DNA from: Chthoniobacterales bacterium
GTDB taxonomy: Bacteria; Verrucomicrobiota; Verrucomicrobiia; Chthoniobacterales; UBA10450
NCBI GenBank assembly: GCA_013694945.1
Contig: JACDBM010000182.1
Span: 1-24,250, forward strand
Length of the DNA: 24,250 nucleotides
Reading direction: 5' to 3'
Shown: positions 8,812-15,920 of the stretch, piece by piece
Position numbering within the stretch: the first letter of the stretch is position 1
Layout: the number at the start of each line of letters is the position of its first letter
The notes under the pieces: model-generated
Databases searched by the model: none
What the model was told of the DNA's origin: nothing
What the model saw: only the letters and a program-made list of their open reading frames with translations
Made by a program: the position numbers and the translations under genes

Positions 8812-9264
8812 TTAGAGACCGATCATGTCTGCCACATGTTGATAGGTCGGCGTCTCCTCCTCTTGGGAACGTTTCCACTTCTGAAGATTCCAAATCTCAA
8901 AACGGCCGTGACCGCCGACGAGCGCTACTTCCTCCTTCAGGCCGAGTTGCTGGCAAATATCAATGGGCAGAACAAGGCGGCCTTGTTTGTCGGCTGACGC
9001 GTGTTGCGCGCGGGCGTGCAATTGCCGTGAGAAAACACGGCGCTCGCGCTGGGGAACAGAACCATGCGACTGCGCCTCCGCACTCATGCGCGCGAACTCG
9101 TCCTCCGACATCACAAGGAGGTATTGCAGCGCGGGCTCCGGCAGCAGGATAAAGTCTATCGCGTCGGCGTAACGCCAGCGCGACGGGATGGTGATGCGAT
9201 TTTTCCCATCGATCGAGTGGCGGAACTCGCCGGCGTAAAAGGTTTGGTTATGCGAGTCGTCCAT
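8812..9264 (-). CDS. mraZ: Transcriptional regulator MraZ
   Basis: MraZ is a ring-forming DNA-binding protein with two SpoVT/AbrB-type half domains; in several bacteria it represses or tunes its own dcw operon. The 150-aa length fits. The first half carries FRHSIDGKNRITIPSRWR and the second SADKQGRLVLPIDICQQLGL, each with the DxKGR/DxxGR-like core (DGKNR and DKQGR). It is the first gene of the dcw run. Four 10-bp-spaced GTGG boxes lie 20-54 bases upstream, consistent with autoregulation. No strong Shine-Dalgarno is seen before the ATG. Confidence 0.95.
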   Translation of the reverse strand: MDDSHNQTFYAGEFRHSIDGKNRITIPSRWRYADAIDFILLPEPALQYLLVMSEDEFARMSAEAQSHGSVPQRERRVFSRQLHARAQHASADKQGRLVLPIDICQQLGLKEEVALVGGHGRFEIWNLQKWKRSQEEETPTYQHVADMIGL

Positions 9265-9283
9265 ACGCCGGAGGAGTAGCTTG

Positions 9284-9318
9284 CCACTTCAATCCACTCC
9301 GCCCCACTTTTAACCACC
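9284..9318 (-). promoter_or_regulatory. Putative MraZ operator: four GTGG boxes at 10-bp spacing
   Basis: On the minus strand the pentamer (A/G)GTGG occurs four times at exactly 10-bp intervals. On the plus strand it reads CCACT at 9284-9288, 9294-9298 and 9304-9308, and CCACC at 9314-9318. Known MraZ sites are short G-rich direct repeats (TGGGN-type in enterobacteria) with about 10-bp periodicity, one per helical turn, just upstream of mraZ. The position and period match; the box sequence differs slightly. The upstream boxes overlap the predicted -10, which would fit repression. The period and position are seen directly; MraZ binding is inferred. Confidence 0.75.
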
Positions 9319-9336
9319 TCGTGCAGCAAGGGTCAA
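9308..9336 (-). promoter_or_regulatory. Putative sigma70-type promoter of the dcw cluster
   Basis: On the minus strand TTGACC (9336-9331, five of six to consensus) is followed after 17 bases by TTAAAA (9313-9308, a weak -10). Transcription would begin near 9300, inside the MraZ box array and about 35 bases before the mraZ ATG. The spacing and the overlapping operator support it, while the -10 match is only fair. The 122-bp region is shared with the divergent gene at 9387. Confidence 0.45.
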
Positions 9337-9386
9337 CGAAATTAATGGCAGTTTGCGGGAAAATTTAGCCGCCGCTAATCTCCGCT

Positions 9387-9881
9387 ATGACTGCGAAGGT
9401 TTTCTGGAGCGCCGTTCTCTGCGCCGCGGTGACGGCAAGCGGCAGCCGGGCGCAACTTGCCGAAGGCGCTAAAGGTGACACGGTCCGCGTCACCGTCTCC
9501 ATCAATCAAGACGGTTCTCGCACCGCCTACGAGTTTGATCCTGCGAAAAAGAAGGCGACGGCCACGATCGTAAACGCAGATGGAAAACCGCAGGGCAAAA
9601 TCTTTTATGAACTGGACGACGCGGGGCGCTTCGCCACGGGCGAGGTGTTGGATGCCGCTGGGCGCTTTCAGTTCAAGACGCTCTACAAGTATGACGCGAA
9701 TGGGCCGCTCCTCGAGGAGACGCAGCTCACAAAGGACGGGACTGTGGTGCACAAGCTCGTTTACGCCTACGGGCCGGACGGGAAGCAGACCGGGTATTCC
9801 GTTTATGACGGCAGAGGCAAACTTCTGGGCCAGACGAAGCCGGTCTCGCCTCTCCCCGCGGTGAAGAAGAAATCTAAGTGA
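9387..9881 (+). CDS. Small exported protein with YD/RHS-like repeats, function unknown
   Basis: This 164-aa protein starts with a likely signal peptide: MTAK, a hydrophobic stretch VFWSAVLCAAVTASG, and a plausible cleavage after SRA at about residue 22. The mature part is made of short beta-rich units with recurring Tyr/Phe-x-x-Asp-x-x-Gly patterns: YEFDPAKKKA, YELDDAGRF, EVLDAAGRF, YKYDANGPL, YAYGPDGKQ, YSVYDGRGKL. These resemble the YD repeats of RHS-type proteins in miniature. The C-terminus is lysine rich (VKKKSK). It is transcribed divergently from mraZ. No enzymatic motif is visible; a periplasmic or secreted beta-repeat protein is the most I can say. Confidence 0.75.
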   Translation: MTAKVFWSAVLCAAVTASGSRAQLAEGAKGDTVRVTVSINQDGSRTAYEFDPAKKKATATIVNADGKPQGKIFYELDDAGRFATGEVLDAAGRFQFKTLYKYDANGPLLEETQLTKDGTVVHKLVYAYGPDGKQTGYSVYDGRGKLLGQTKPVSPLPAVKKKSK

Positions 9882-9933
9882 CTACCGAATGTTCGTCCTC
9901 ATTTTCGGTGCGCAATTTGAGATTGCTTGACGA

Positions 9934-9949
9934 CAGGGCCCACGCCCTG
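9934..9949 (+). terminator. GC-rich hairpin downstream of the exported repeat protein
   Basis: CAGGGC and GCCCTG form a perfect 6-bp stem with a CCAC loop, 52 bases after the stop at 9881 and 38 bases before exbB. No T-run follows, so it is at best a weak or factor-assisted terminator, or part of the exbB leader. A second possible stem (ACCGAA with TTCGGT) lies at about 9883-9909. Confidence 0.3.
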
Positions 9950-9987
9950 CTTGCGAGCGACGCCGTTCCCGCGTAAAAAGAGTCCGC

Positions 9988-10671
9988 ATGATCGATTACA
10001 TCCAGAAGGGGGGCCTGCTCATGTGGCCCATTCTGGTCTGCAGCATCATCTCGATTGCCGTCTTCGCGGAACGCCTCTTTTACTTCCATCGCGCCACCAT
10101 CCACACGGGCGAGTTTCTGCAAGGCCTGTCGAACTTGATTAGCAGGCGCAACTTCGCCGAAGCGCTTCATGAATCCGCCGGTACGCCCGGGCCGGTAGCA
10201 CGCGTGATTCACTCGGCGATCATCCGCCACGACGCGCCGCGCTCGGAGTTGCGTGACATCGTCCGAGAAACAGGCCAGCTGGAGGTACCAAAGCTCGAAC
10301 GATTTCTCGGTGTTCTCGCGACAATCGCCTTTCTGACGCCGCTCCTGGGACTGCTCGGGACGGTGGCGGGAATGATCGACGCCTTTGGAACAATCTCCGC
10401 GAACGGCGGCTATGCGACCGTGACTGAGCTCTCAAACGGTGTTTACAAAAGTCTGCTCACAACGGCCGCTGGATTAGTCGTCGCGACGCCGACCTTTGTC
10501 GCCTACAGCTATTTATCGTCCCGCGTAAATACGTTGATGCACGAGATGGAGCGCGCCGGTATCGAGGTCGTGCATATGTTGACTGATCGCGAGCCGATCG
10601 GCGACATCATCACCTTCCAGCAGCCCGGAGTAGCCGCGCTCGCAGAGCGGGAGCGGCGTGCTGATCGTTAA
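9988..10671 (+). CDS. exbB: MotA/TolQ/ExbB-family proton channel protein
   Basis: This 227-aa inner membrane protein belongs to the ExbB/TolQ family, whose pentamers with ExbD or TolR dimers form proton-driven motors that energise TonB or TolA. It has an N-terminal helix at about residues 10-30 (LLMWPILVCSIISIAVFAERLFY, with the typical FAERLFYF end), a cytoplasmic helical loop, then two helices with the family signature FLGVLATIAFLTPLLGLLGTVAGMIDAF and a final SLLTTAAGLVVATPTFVAY. GAG lies a short distance before the ATG. The downstream neighbours, ExbD-like and TonB-like proteins, favour the TonB system over Tol-Pal or flagella. Confidence 0.92.
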   Translation: MIDYIQKGGLLMWPILVCSIISIAVFAERLFYFHRATIHTGEFLQGLSNLISRRNFAEALHESAGTPGPVARVIHSAIIRHDAPRSELRDIVRETGQLEVPKLERFLGVLATIAFLTPLLGLLGTVAGMIDAFGTISANGGYATVTELSNGVYKSLLTTAAGLVVATPTFVAYSYLSSRVNTLMHEMERAGIEVVHMLTDREPIGDIITFQQPGVAALAERERRADR

Positions 10672-10691
10672 TTCGAGCGGCATCTCTGCCG

Positions 10692-11093
10692 ATGAAGCTT
10701 ACCCGCACAAAGCAGTATCGATTTGGCTGGCTCGGAGTTGTGGCCGCAATAGATGTCGTCTTCCTGCTGACCTTTTCCGTCTTGCTCAGTACGAATTTCA
10801 TCCTTCAACCTGGTTTAGCGGTCTCGCTCCCTGTCTCGCGGTTCACCCTCGGGCCGCAAGTGAACGCACAGATCATCAGTATCACCGGCGGCGCGGCTCC
10901 TTCTGTTTACTTTCGCGATCAAAAGCTGCCGCTCGATCAACTCGGGCCCCTGCTTGACGCTGCGAAAAGGGAAAGGCGGCCGGTCATTATCAAGGCCGAT
11001 CGTCAGACTCCTTATGAACTCGTCGCCGCCGTGACGAACGCGGCCCTGGAGCACGGCATCACGTCCGTTTCGCTCGCAAGCGCATCGCCGTGA
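10692..11093 (+). CDS. exbD: ExbD/TolR-family biopolymer transport protein
   Basis: This 133-aa protein has a short cytoplasmic N-terminus, one membrane helix (GWLGVVAAIDVVFLLTFSVLL) and a periplasmic domain ending in a strand-helix segment (RPVIIKADRQTPYELVAAVTNAALEHGI). The essential proton-carrying aspartate of the family is present at D21 in IDVVFLL. It starts 20 bases after exbB, and its stop overlaps the next gene start as GTGA. The periplasmic motif IKADRQTPY matches the conserved ExbD pattern (hxhxADxxxxY). It acts with ExbB as the motor stator. Confidence 0.9.
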   Translation: MKLTRTKQYRFGWLGVVAAIDVVFLLTFSVLLSTNFILQPGLAVSLPVSRFTLGPQVNAQIISITGGAAPSVYFRDQKLPLDQLGPLLDAAKRERRPVIIKADRQTPYELVAAVTNAALEHGITSVSLASASP

Positions 11094-11878
11094 CGACACG
11101 GTTGTCCCCAGCGCAGTTCCTCCCTGTCTTTGACTGGACGCCGCCGCGGACCAGGAAGTTCGCGCTGATCAGCTTCATCTCTGGATCGGCCGCGCTGCAT
11201 GCGCTTTGTTTCTACGTTTTTCAAATCATCTACCCGCCCACGGTGGCGCTGCGGCCCCCACCCGCTCGAGTGAACATGATCACGCCCGCCTCTGAAGAAG
11301 GGCGTCTGCTCTTGCAGTGGATCGAAGCAGAAGATCCGGCGCTCTCCTCCACGACTCAGCGGCCGCCGAACGCCAGCTTCTCCTTGACCGCTCCGGAGCA
11401 CGTTCCCTCTTATTTGCGCAGAACCCCCGCACTGCGAGAGCCGCCGTATCAAGCCGATCTTCGCATCCCGAGTTCTCGTCCTCCTGCTCCGGTGCCAGTT
11501 TTACGAAATCAAACTCCGTCGCCGCCGGCCAGCATACCGACAGCGGTAAAATTCGCGACGGAAGCCGAGTCACTCGGTCAACCCAAGAGCCCGGTTCTGC
11601 GTTTCACCGCCGCGTCGCAGGAGCCTCCACAAGCAGCGGAGTTTCGCGTCGCCATCAGTCCGAACGGGAACATTCAATTCTGCGCGCTTAAAAATTCCTC
11701 CGGCCTTCCCGAACTAGACGAACAGGCGCGCCACTATCTCCTGCTGTGCCGATTCTCGATCGGGGAAAATTTAGATCGCTTATTTCGCGATGGCCTCTTC
11801 TGGACGAGCGCGACCTTCGAGTGGGGCAACGATATCGCCGCTGCTTCCGCTGCGGAAACTGGCTCTCCCCCACCGTGA
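11090..11878 (+). CDS. TonB-like energy transducer
   Basis: This 262-aa protein begins with GTG inside the exbD stop (GTGA), so translation is coupled. One membrane helix lies at about residues 24-48 and contains S33-xxx-H37, the same spacing as the functional Ser16/His20 pair of E. coli TonB. A proline-rich periplasmic spacer follows (about 110-180). The C-terminal region, about 184-245 (FRVAISPNGNIQFCALKNSSGLPELDEQA...FEWGND), resembles the TonB C-terminal fold that grips outer membrane receptors. It would carry proton-motive force from ExbB/ExbD to TonB-dependent transporters, none of which is in the window. The central region is not conserved, so the call rests on layout, motif and neighbours. 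Confidence 0.75.
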   Translation: MTTRLSPAQFLPVFDWTPPRTRKFALISFISGSAALHALCFYVFQIIYPPTVALRPPPARVNMITPASEEGRLLLQWIEAEDPALSSTTQRPPNASFSLTAPEHVPSYLRRTPALREPPYQADLRIPSSRPPAPVPVLRNQTPSPPASIPTAVKFATEAESLGQPKSPVLRFTAASQEPPQAAEFRVAISPNGNIQFCALKNSSGLPELDEQARHYLLLCRFSIGENLDRLFRDGLFWTSATFEWGNDIAAASAAETGSPPP

Positions 11879-12114
11879 TCCGGGTCAGCCTGGCCGCGCT
11901 CGTCACAATCTATTTGCTGCTTTTTCTTGCGGCGGTTTTCCTCCTCTGGATAGTTGGTGAGTGGAATCGCCGCCGCCGTGAACGGCGGGCCTTACGTCAT
12001 CGATTGCGCTGTGTGATCTGCGCTTTTGAGTTCGAAGATCGGACCGCCGTTTTGCTTCCGCGGTGCCCACGTTGCGGAAGCCTGAACGAGAGATTCAAAC
12101 CGGAGCAGATTTGA
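11875..12114 (+). CDS. Small membrane-anchored zinc-ribbon protein
   Basis: A 79-aa frame starts with GTG overlapping the TonB-like stop (GTGA, 11875-11878) and ends at 12114. It has one N-terminal membrane helix (about residues 6-27, AALVTIYLLLFLAAVFLLWIV), a strongly basic stretch (WNRRRRERRALRHRLR), then two Cys pairs, CVIC and CPRC, spaced 17 residues apart, as in a treble-clef or zinc-ribbon knuckle. The basic region should keep the zinc ribbon in the cytoplasm. The longer frame upstream to 11746 only shadows the TonB-like gene. Translational coupling to exbB-exbD-tonB suggests a role linked to that motor, but no function is known to me. guaB3 starts one base after its stop. Confidence 0.7.
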   Translation: MIRVSLAALVTIYLLLFLAAVFLLWIVGEWNRRRRERRALRHRLRCVICAFEFEDRTAVLLPRCPRCGSLNERFKPEQI

Positions 12115-12115
12115 T

Positions 12116-13294
12116 ATGGGAATGTGGATTGGCCGTAATCGTAAAGCTCGCGTCACGTATGGATTCGACGAAATCGCCCTCGTGCCGGGCCGTATCACTC
12201 TCAATCCCAATGAAGTCGACACGCGCTTCTGTCTCTCGCGGGACGGCGGCCAGCCAATCGAGCTGAAAATTCCCATCCTCGCCAGTGCCATGGACGGGGT
12301 GGTTGACGTGGCTTTCGCCACCGAGATGAGCAAACTCGGCGGGCTCGCGGTGCTGAATCTCGAAGGCGTCCAAACCCGTTACAAGAATCCGCGGGAAGTG
12401 CTGCAAAAGATTGTCGAGACGGACAAGTCGGAGATCACGGGCCTGCTGCAGAAGATTTACCAGGAGCCTGTGCAGGAGGATCTCATTTCCGCCCGCATCC
12501 GCGAAATGAAAGACAAAGGCGCAATCGCCGCCGTTAGTTCGATCCCGCAAAGGGCGGAGCAGTTTGGCAGGATCGCCCAGGAATCCGGCGCGGACGTTTT
12601 CGTCGTGCAAAGCACCGTCTCGACAGTCGAGCACATTTCGACGGAGTACAAATCGCTGGAGCTCGCAAAATTCTGCCGCGACATGCCGATACCCGTTATC
12701 GTCGGCAATATGGTTGGTTATGATGTCACGCTGGACATCATGGAATGCGGCCCCGCGGCGGTGCTGGTCGGAGTTGGTCCCGGCGCTGCTTGCACCTCGC
12801 GCGGTGTCCTCGGTCTCGGCGTCCCGCAAGTAACCGCTACGGTGGATTGCGCGGCAGCCCGGGACGCATACTTCAAGAAAACATCGCGCTATGTCCCGAT
12901 TATCACCGACGGCGGGATGAGCAAAGGTGGCGATGTTTGCAAGGCCCTCGCTTGCGGGGCAGATGCGGTCATGGTTGGAAGCGCGTTCGCAAAAGCGCAC
13001 GAAGCGCCCGGTGCAGGATACCACTGGGGCATGGCGACGCCGCACGCCAATCTACCGCGTGGCACGCGGATCAAGGTCGGGGCCACAGGCTCGTTGAGGC
13101 AGATTCTTTTCGGTCCGGCGGAAGTGGACGATGGCAGCCAGAATCTCGTGGGCGCTATTACCACCTGCATGGGTAACGTCGGCGCGCGAAACATTGCGGA
13201 GTTTCAACAGACTGAGATCATTATCGCGCCCTCGATCAAGACCGAAGGCAAGCTTTTTCAAACGGTCCAAAGCGTCGGAATGGGCACGCGCTAA
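12116..13294 (+). CDS. guaB3: GuaB3-type IMP dehydrogenase-related protein
   Basis: This 392-aa TIM-barrel protein belongs to the IMPDH/GMP reductase family and lacks the CBS pair inserted in classical GuaB, the hallmark of the GuaB3 branch known from cyanobacteria and actinobacteria. The catalytic cysteine loop is present as GPGAACTSR with C226, and the phosphate-binding segment IITDGGMSKGGD and GADAVMVGSAFA follow. The N-terminal VTYGFDEIALVPG and PILASAMDGV are family-typical. The probable reaction is NAD-dependent oxidation of IMP to XMP in guanine nucleotide synthesis, though some GuaB3 proteins were long annotated only as related. ATG at 12116 is used; another ATG two codons later is possible. 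Confidence 0.88.
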   Translation: MGMWIGRNRKARVTYGFDEIALVPGRITLNPNEVDTRFCLSRDGGQPIELKIPILASAMDGVVDVAFATEMSKLGGLAVLNLEGVQTRYKNPREVLQKIVETDKSEITGLLQKIYQEPVQEDLISARIREMKDKGAIAAVSSIPQRAEQFGRIAQESGADVFVVQSTVSTVEHISTEYKSLELAKFCRDMPIPVIVGNMVGYDVTLDIMECGPAAVLVGVGPGAACTSRGVLGLGVPQVTATVDCAAARDAYFKKTSRYVPIITDGGMSKGGDVCKALACGADAVMVGSAFAKAHEAPGAGYHWGMATPHANLPRGTRIKVGATGSLRQILFGPAEVDDGSQNLVGAITTCMGNVGARNIAEFQQTEIIIAPSIKTEGKLFQTVQSVGMGTR

Positions 13295-13298
13295 AATC

Positions 13299-13321
13299 CC
13301 CGCCAGGTCGTTCTGGACGGG
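13299..13321 (+). terminator. Possible hairpin terminator after guaB3
   Basis: CCCGCCAG and CTGGACGGG pair as an 8-bp stem with one bulged A and a GTCGTT loop, starting four bases after the guaB3 stop. No T-tract follows. It lies in the 106-bp gap before fabF and could end the exbB-guaB3 transcript only weakly. Confidence 0.3.
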
Positions 13322-13400
13322 CGCTCGAACGCCGGCAAAAGCCTGCACTTTCTCCGTTGAATCTTCTGCCCGACCGTAGAACGTTCACGCCTCGGCGCGT

Positions 13401-14648
13401 ATGAAGAACAGAAGAGTTGTCATTACAGGTCTCGGAGTCGTTACTCCGATTGGAAATGACATCATCACGTTTTGGGACAATCTGAAAAACGGCGTCAACG
13501 GCATCGGGATGGTCGATGCCTTCGACACAAACGGCTACGATTGCCGCATCGGTGGGCAGGTTCGCAACTTCGAGCCGAAAGACTTCTTCAAGAACCCGAA
13601 GGATGTCCGACGGACCGATCGTTTCGCCCAGCTCGCCATGGCCGCAGCCAAGATGGCGAAAGAAGATAGCGGCATCGATTTGGCGAAGACCAATCTCGAC
13701 CGCTTCGGTGTCATCGTGAGCAGCGGCATCGGAGGCTTGAAGACTCTCGAGGACCAGCACAGCAACCTCGTCTTTAAAGGTCCGACGCGTCTTTCTCCAT
13801 TCACAATCCCGATGCTGATCAGCAACATGGCGGGTGGCTTGATCTCGATGGAATACGGCTTGCAGGGGCCGAATTTCTGCATTGTCACCGCCTGCGCCAC
13901 GTCGAGCAACTCCATCGGTGAATCGTGGCGCATGATTAAATTCGGCGACGCGGACATCTTCCTCGCGGGCGGTTCGGAAGCCTCCATTATTCCGATCGGC
14001 ATGGGCGCGTTTGCCTCCATGAAAGCGCTCAGCACCCGCAACGATGATCCGGCCCATGCCTCACGGCCGTGGGACCGGGATCGCGACGGCTTCGTAATGA
14101 GCGAGGGCGCGGGCGTTGTCGTGGTCGAAGAGCTTGAACATGCGAAAGCGCGAGGCGCCAAAATTTATTGTGAAATCACCGGGTACGGTCTCTCCGCGGA
14201 CGCGTATCACATGACGGCTCCACCTCCAGACGGCGGGGGCGCCGCCCGCGCCATGCGCATCGCGCTGGAGCATGCTGGCACAAACGCGGATGAAGTCGAT
14301 TACGTGAATGCCCACGCTACTTCAACTGGCCTCGGAGACGTGGCTGAGACTCGCGCGCTCAAGGCTGTCCTGGGAGAACACGCTCACAAAGTCTCAATCA
14401 GTTCGACCAAATCCATGACGGGACACTTGCTCGGCGGAGCAGGCGCCGTCGAGATGGCGGCATGTGCTCTCGCAATTCGCGATTCCGTGATTCCGCCGAC
14501 GACGAACCTTGATCATCCCGGCCCAGAGTGTGATCTCGATTACACGCCGAACGTCGCGAAGGAGAAGAAGGTTCGGGTTGCGATGAACAACTCCTTCGGT
14601 TTTGGTGGGCATAATGCCACCCTGGTGGCCCGCGAGTTCATAGGCTAG
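13401..14648 (+). CDS. fabF: Beta-ketoacyl-ACP synthase II FabF
   Basis: FabF condenses malonyl-ACP with a growing acyl-ACP in cytoplasmic type II fatty acid synthesis. The 415-aa length fits KAS II. It begins with the family pattern RRVVITGLGVVTPIGN. The catalytic triad is complete: C165 in TACATSS, H305 in NAHATST, and H342 in TKSMTGH, with K337 of the same motif. The C-terminal NNSFGFGGHNA is also typical. No acyl carrier protein or other fab gene is adjacent, so it appears to be a stand-alone locus here. The ATG has no strong Shine-Dalgarno in front of it. Confidence 0.96.
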   Translation: MKNRRVVITGLGVVTPIGNDIITFWDNLKNGVNGIGMVDAFDTNGYDCRIGGQVRNFEPKDFFKNPKDVRRTDRFAQLAMAAAKMAKEDSGIDLAKTNLDRFGVIVSSGIGGLKTLEDQHSNLVFKGPTRLSPFTIPMLISNMAGGLISMEYGLQGPNFCIVTACATSSNSIGESWRMIKFGDADIFLAGGSEASIIPIGMGAFASMKALSTRNDDPAHASRPWDRDRDGFVMSEGAGVVVVEELEHAKARGAKIYCEITGYGLSADAYHMTAPPPDGGGAARAMRIALEHAGTNADEVDYVNAHATSTGLGDVAETRALKAVLGEHAHKVSISSTKSMTGHLLGGAGAVEMAACALAIRDSVIPPTTNLDHPGPECDLDYTPNVAKEKKVRVAMNNSFGFGGHNATLVAREFIG

Positions 14649-14670
14649 CCGCGACGCGTTCTGTTCTCGC

Positions 14671-14684
14671 GGCGGCTGCCCGCC
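14671..14684 (+). terminator. Weak terminator-like hairpin after fabF
   Basis: GGCGG and CCGCC form a 5-bp GC stem with a CTGC loop, 22 bases after the fabF stop, followed by TTAGGTTTT. It lies in the 123-bp convergent gap between fabF and mglB. The stem is short, so confidence is low. Confidence 0.3.
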
Positions 14685-14771
14685 TTAGGTTTTGCGACCT
14701 CGTAAGGGGCTAGCCGATTCTATTCTGCCGGAGCGCAGCAATTACCCCGCGCGAGCAGTCTTTCCACGCGT

Positions 14772-15239
14772 TTAGTTCTCCGAGAAGACCGACGCACCAA
14801 CGACATCGGAAGCATTAAACGAAAAGCCGTGTCCTTCGCGGGATAAGCTCTTGAGCAATATGCCGACGTTTTGCGCGGTGCTGGCGGAATAAAATCGCAC
14901 CAAGCCCACCGTCGTCCGGCAGCCGAATACTGTGATCATGATGGTGTCGTCATCGACGGAGTTCATGAAGATGTGATTGCCGTTGCCCTGATGGTAAAGC
15001 GCGTTGAATTCCACCTCGCCGATGCGGCGCGCCAGCTCTTTTGTAGCGGCAAAAGATCCCGCAGCGAGGGCTGCGATGATCGTCACATCCATGACGGTCA
15101 TGTCGCCGAACTGGGAAATGACGTTGCCTCCGCGGTCGATTACGACCGTCAATTCAGCTTCTGCTTTTTTCAGAAACTCCGCGAGCACCCCATCGAGAGT
15201 TGCGACATCTTCAATCGTCAGGCAGGGAATGGCGTTCAT
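14772..15239 (-). CDS. mglB: Roadblock/LC7-domain protein, MglB-like
   Basis: This 155-aa protein consists mainly of one Roadblock/LC7 fold (about residues 15-130): a helix (LDGVLAEFLKKAEAE), strands around TVVIDRGGNVISQFG, a helix with AALAAGSFAATKELARRIG, and strands NHIFMNSVDDDTIMITVFG. MglB proteins of this fold are GTPase-activating partners of MglA in Myxococcus and Thermus, acting as a dimer. The ATG overlaps the mglA stop (ATGA), so the pair is translationally coupled, which is the main argument for MglB rather than another Roadblock protein. GAP activity is inferred, not seen. It is the last gene of the five-gene minus-strand operon. Confidence 0.82.
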   Translation of the reverse strand: MNAIPCLTIEDVATLDGVLAEFLKKAEAELTVVIDRGGNVISQFGDMTVMDVTIIAALAAGSFAATKELARRIGEVEFNALYHQGNGNHIFMNSVDDDTIMITVFGCRTTVGLVRFYSASTAQNVGILLKSLSREGHGFSFNASDVVGASVFSEN

Positions 15240-15907
15240 ACCTGATTTCCTTCTCTTTGCAGGGCAGGCGCTGGAACAGGAACCACGACTGGTGCCGGCG
15301 AGCTTTTGGGCGCCTCACTCTGCTGGCTAAATTTGTGCAGCAGGATCTGTGAGACCGCATTAAGGGAAGCGAAGACGTTTTGCCCCGTGCTCGAAACGAC
15401 TTCGAAGCTTTGCACCCGCTTCTTTCGGTTGTTCAGCACATATTCCAGGTAATTCAGGGGAGCGACATTCTCGAGGTCGCGCTTGTTGTACTGCAGGACG
15501 TAAGGAATCTCATCAAGCGAGATGTTCTGTTTTGCGAGGTTATCCTCGAGGTTGCTAAAGCTCTCGACATTCTCCTCCATCTTTTCCCACTGCGAATCCG
15601 CCACAAACACAACTCCGTCCACGCTCCGCAGCACGAGCTGCCTGGTGGCATTGTAGATGACCTGGCCCGGGACCGTGTAGAGCTGGAATTTCGTGACGAA
15701 GCCTTTGATCACCACCGCGTTCAGCGGGAGGAAATCGAAGAACAGCGTGCGATCAGCCGCGGTCGCAAGGGAGACGAGATCGCCGCGGTTTTGCGGATTA
15801 ATCCGCCGATGGATGTAGCCGAGGTTGGTCGTTTTGCCACAGAGCGCGGGCCCGTAGTAGACGATTTTGAACTGAATCTCGCGGCTGGCGTAATTGATAA
15901 TGGACAT
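15236..15907 (-). CDS. mglA: MglA-like Ras-family GTPase (polarity switch)
   Basis: The 223-aa protein closely follows bacterial MglA from its first residues (SIINYASREIQFKIVYYGP). The P-loop is GPALCGKTT (19-27), the switch region contains DRTLFFDFLPL, the G3 motif is the MglA-specific TVPGQ (78-82) with Thr where Ras has Asp, and the G4 motif is NKRD (141-144). MglA-GTP marks the leading pole and directs type IV pili and gliding machinery in Myxococcus. Relative to the ~195-aa Myxococcus protein, this one has an extra C-terminal tail of about 25 residues rich in Pro/Ala/Val. The ATG at 15907 is preferred; the frame runs to 15961 but the added 18 residues overlap the upstream gene and are not MglA-like. 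Confidence 0.93.
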   Translation of the reverse strand: MSIINYASREIQFKIVYYGPALCGKTTNLGYIHRRINPQNRGDLVSLATAADRTLFFDFLPLNAVVIKGFVTKFQLYTVPGQVIYNATRQLVLRSVDGVVFVADSQWEKMEENVESFSNLEDNLAKQNISLDEIPYVLQYNKRDLENVAPLNYLEYVLNNRKKRVQSFEVVSSTGQNVFASLNAVSQILLHKFSQQSEAPKSSPAPVVVPVPAPALQREGNQV

Positions 15908-15920
15908 CGGGACTGGCTTT

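Noticed and set aside
14641..14720. Duplicate GGCTAGCCG (near 14643 and 14710) as possible attachment sites
   Set aside because: The core is an 8-bp palindrome in a short convergent gap; two copies are too short, and there is no element between them.
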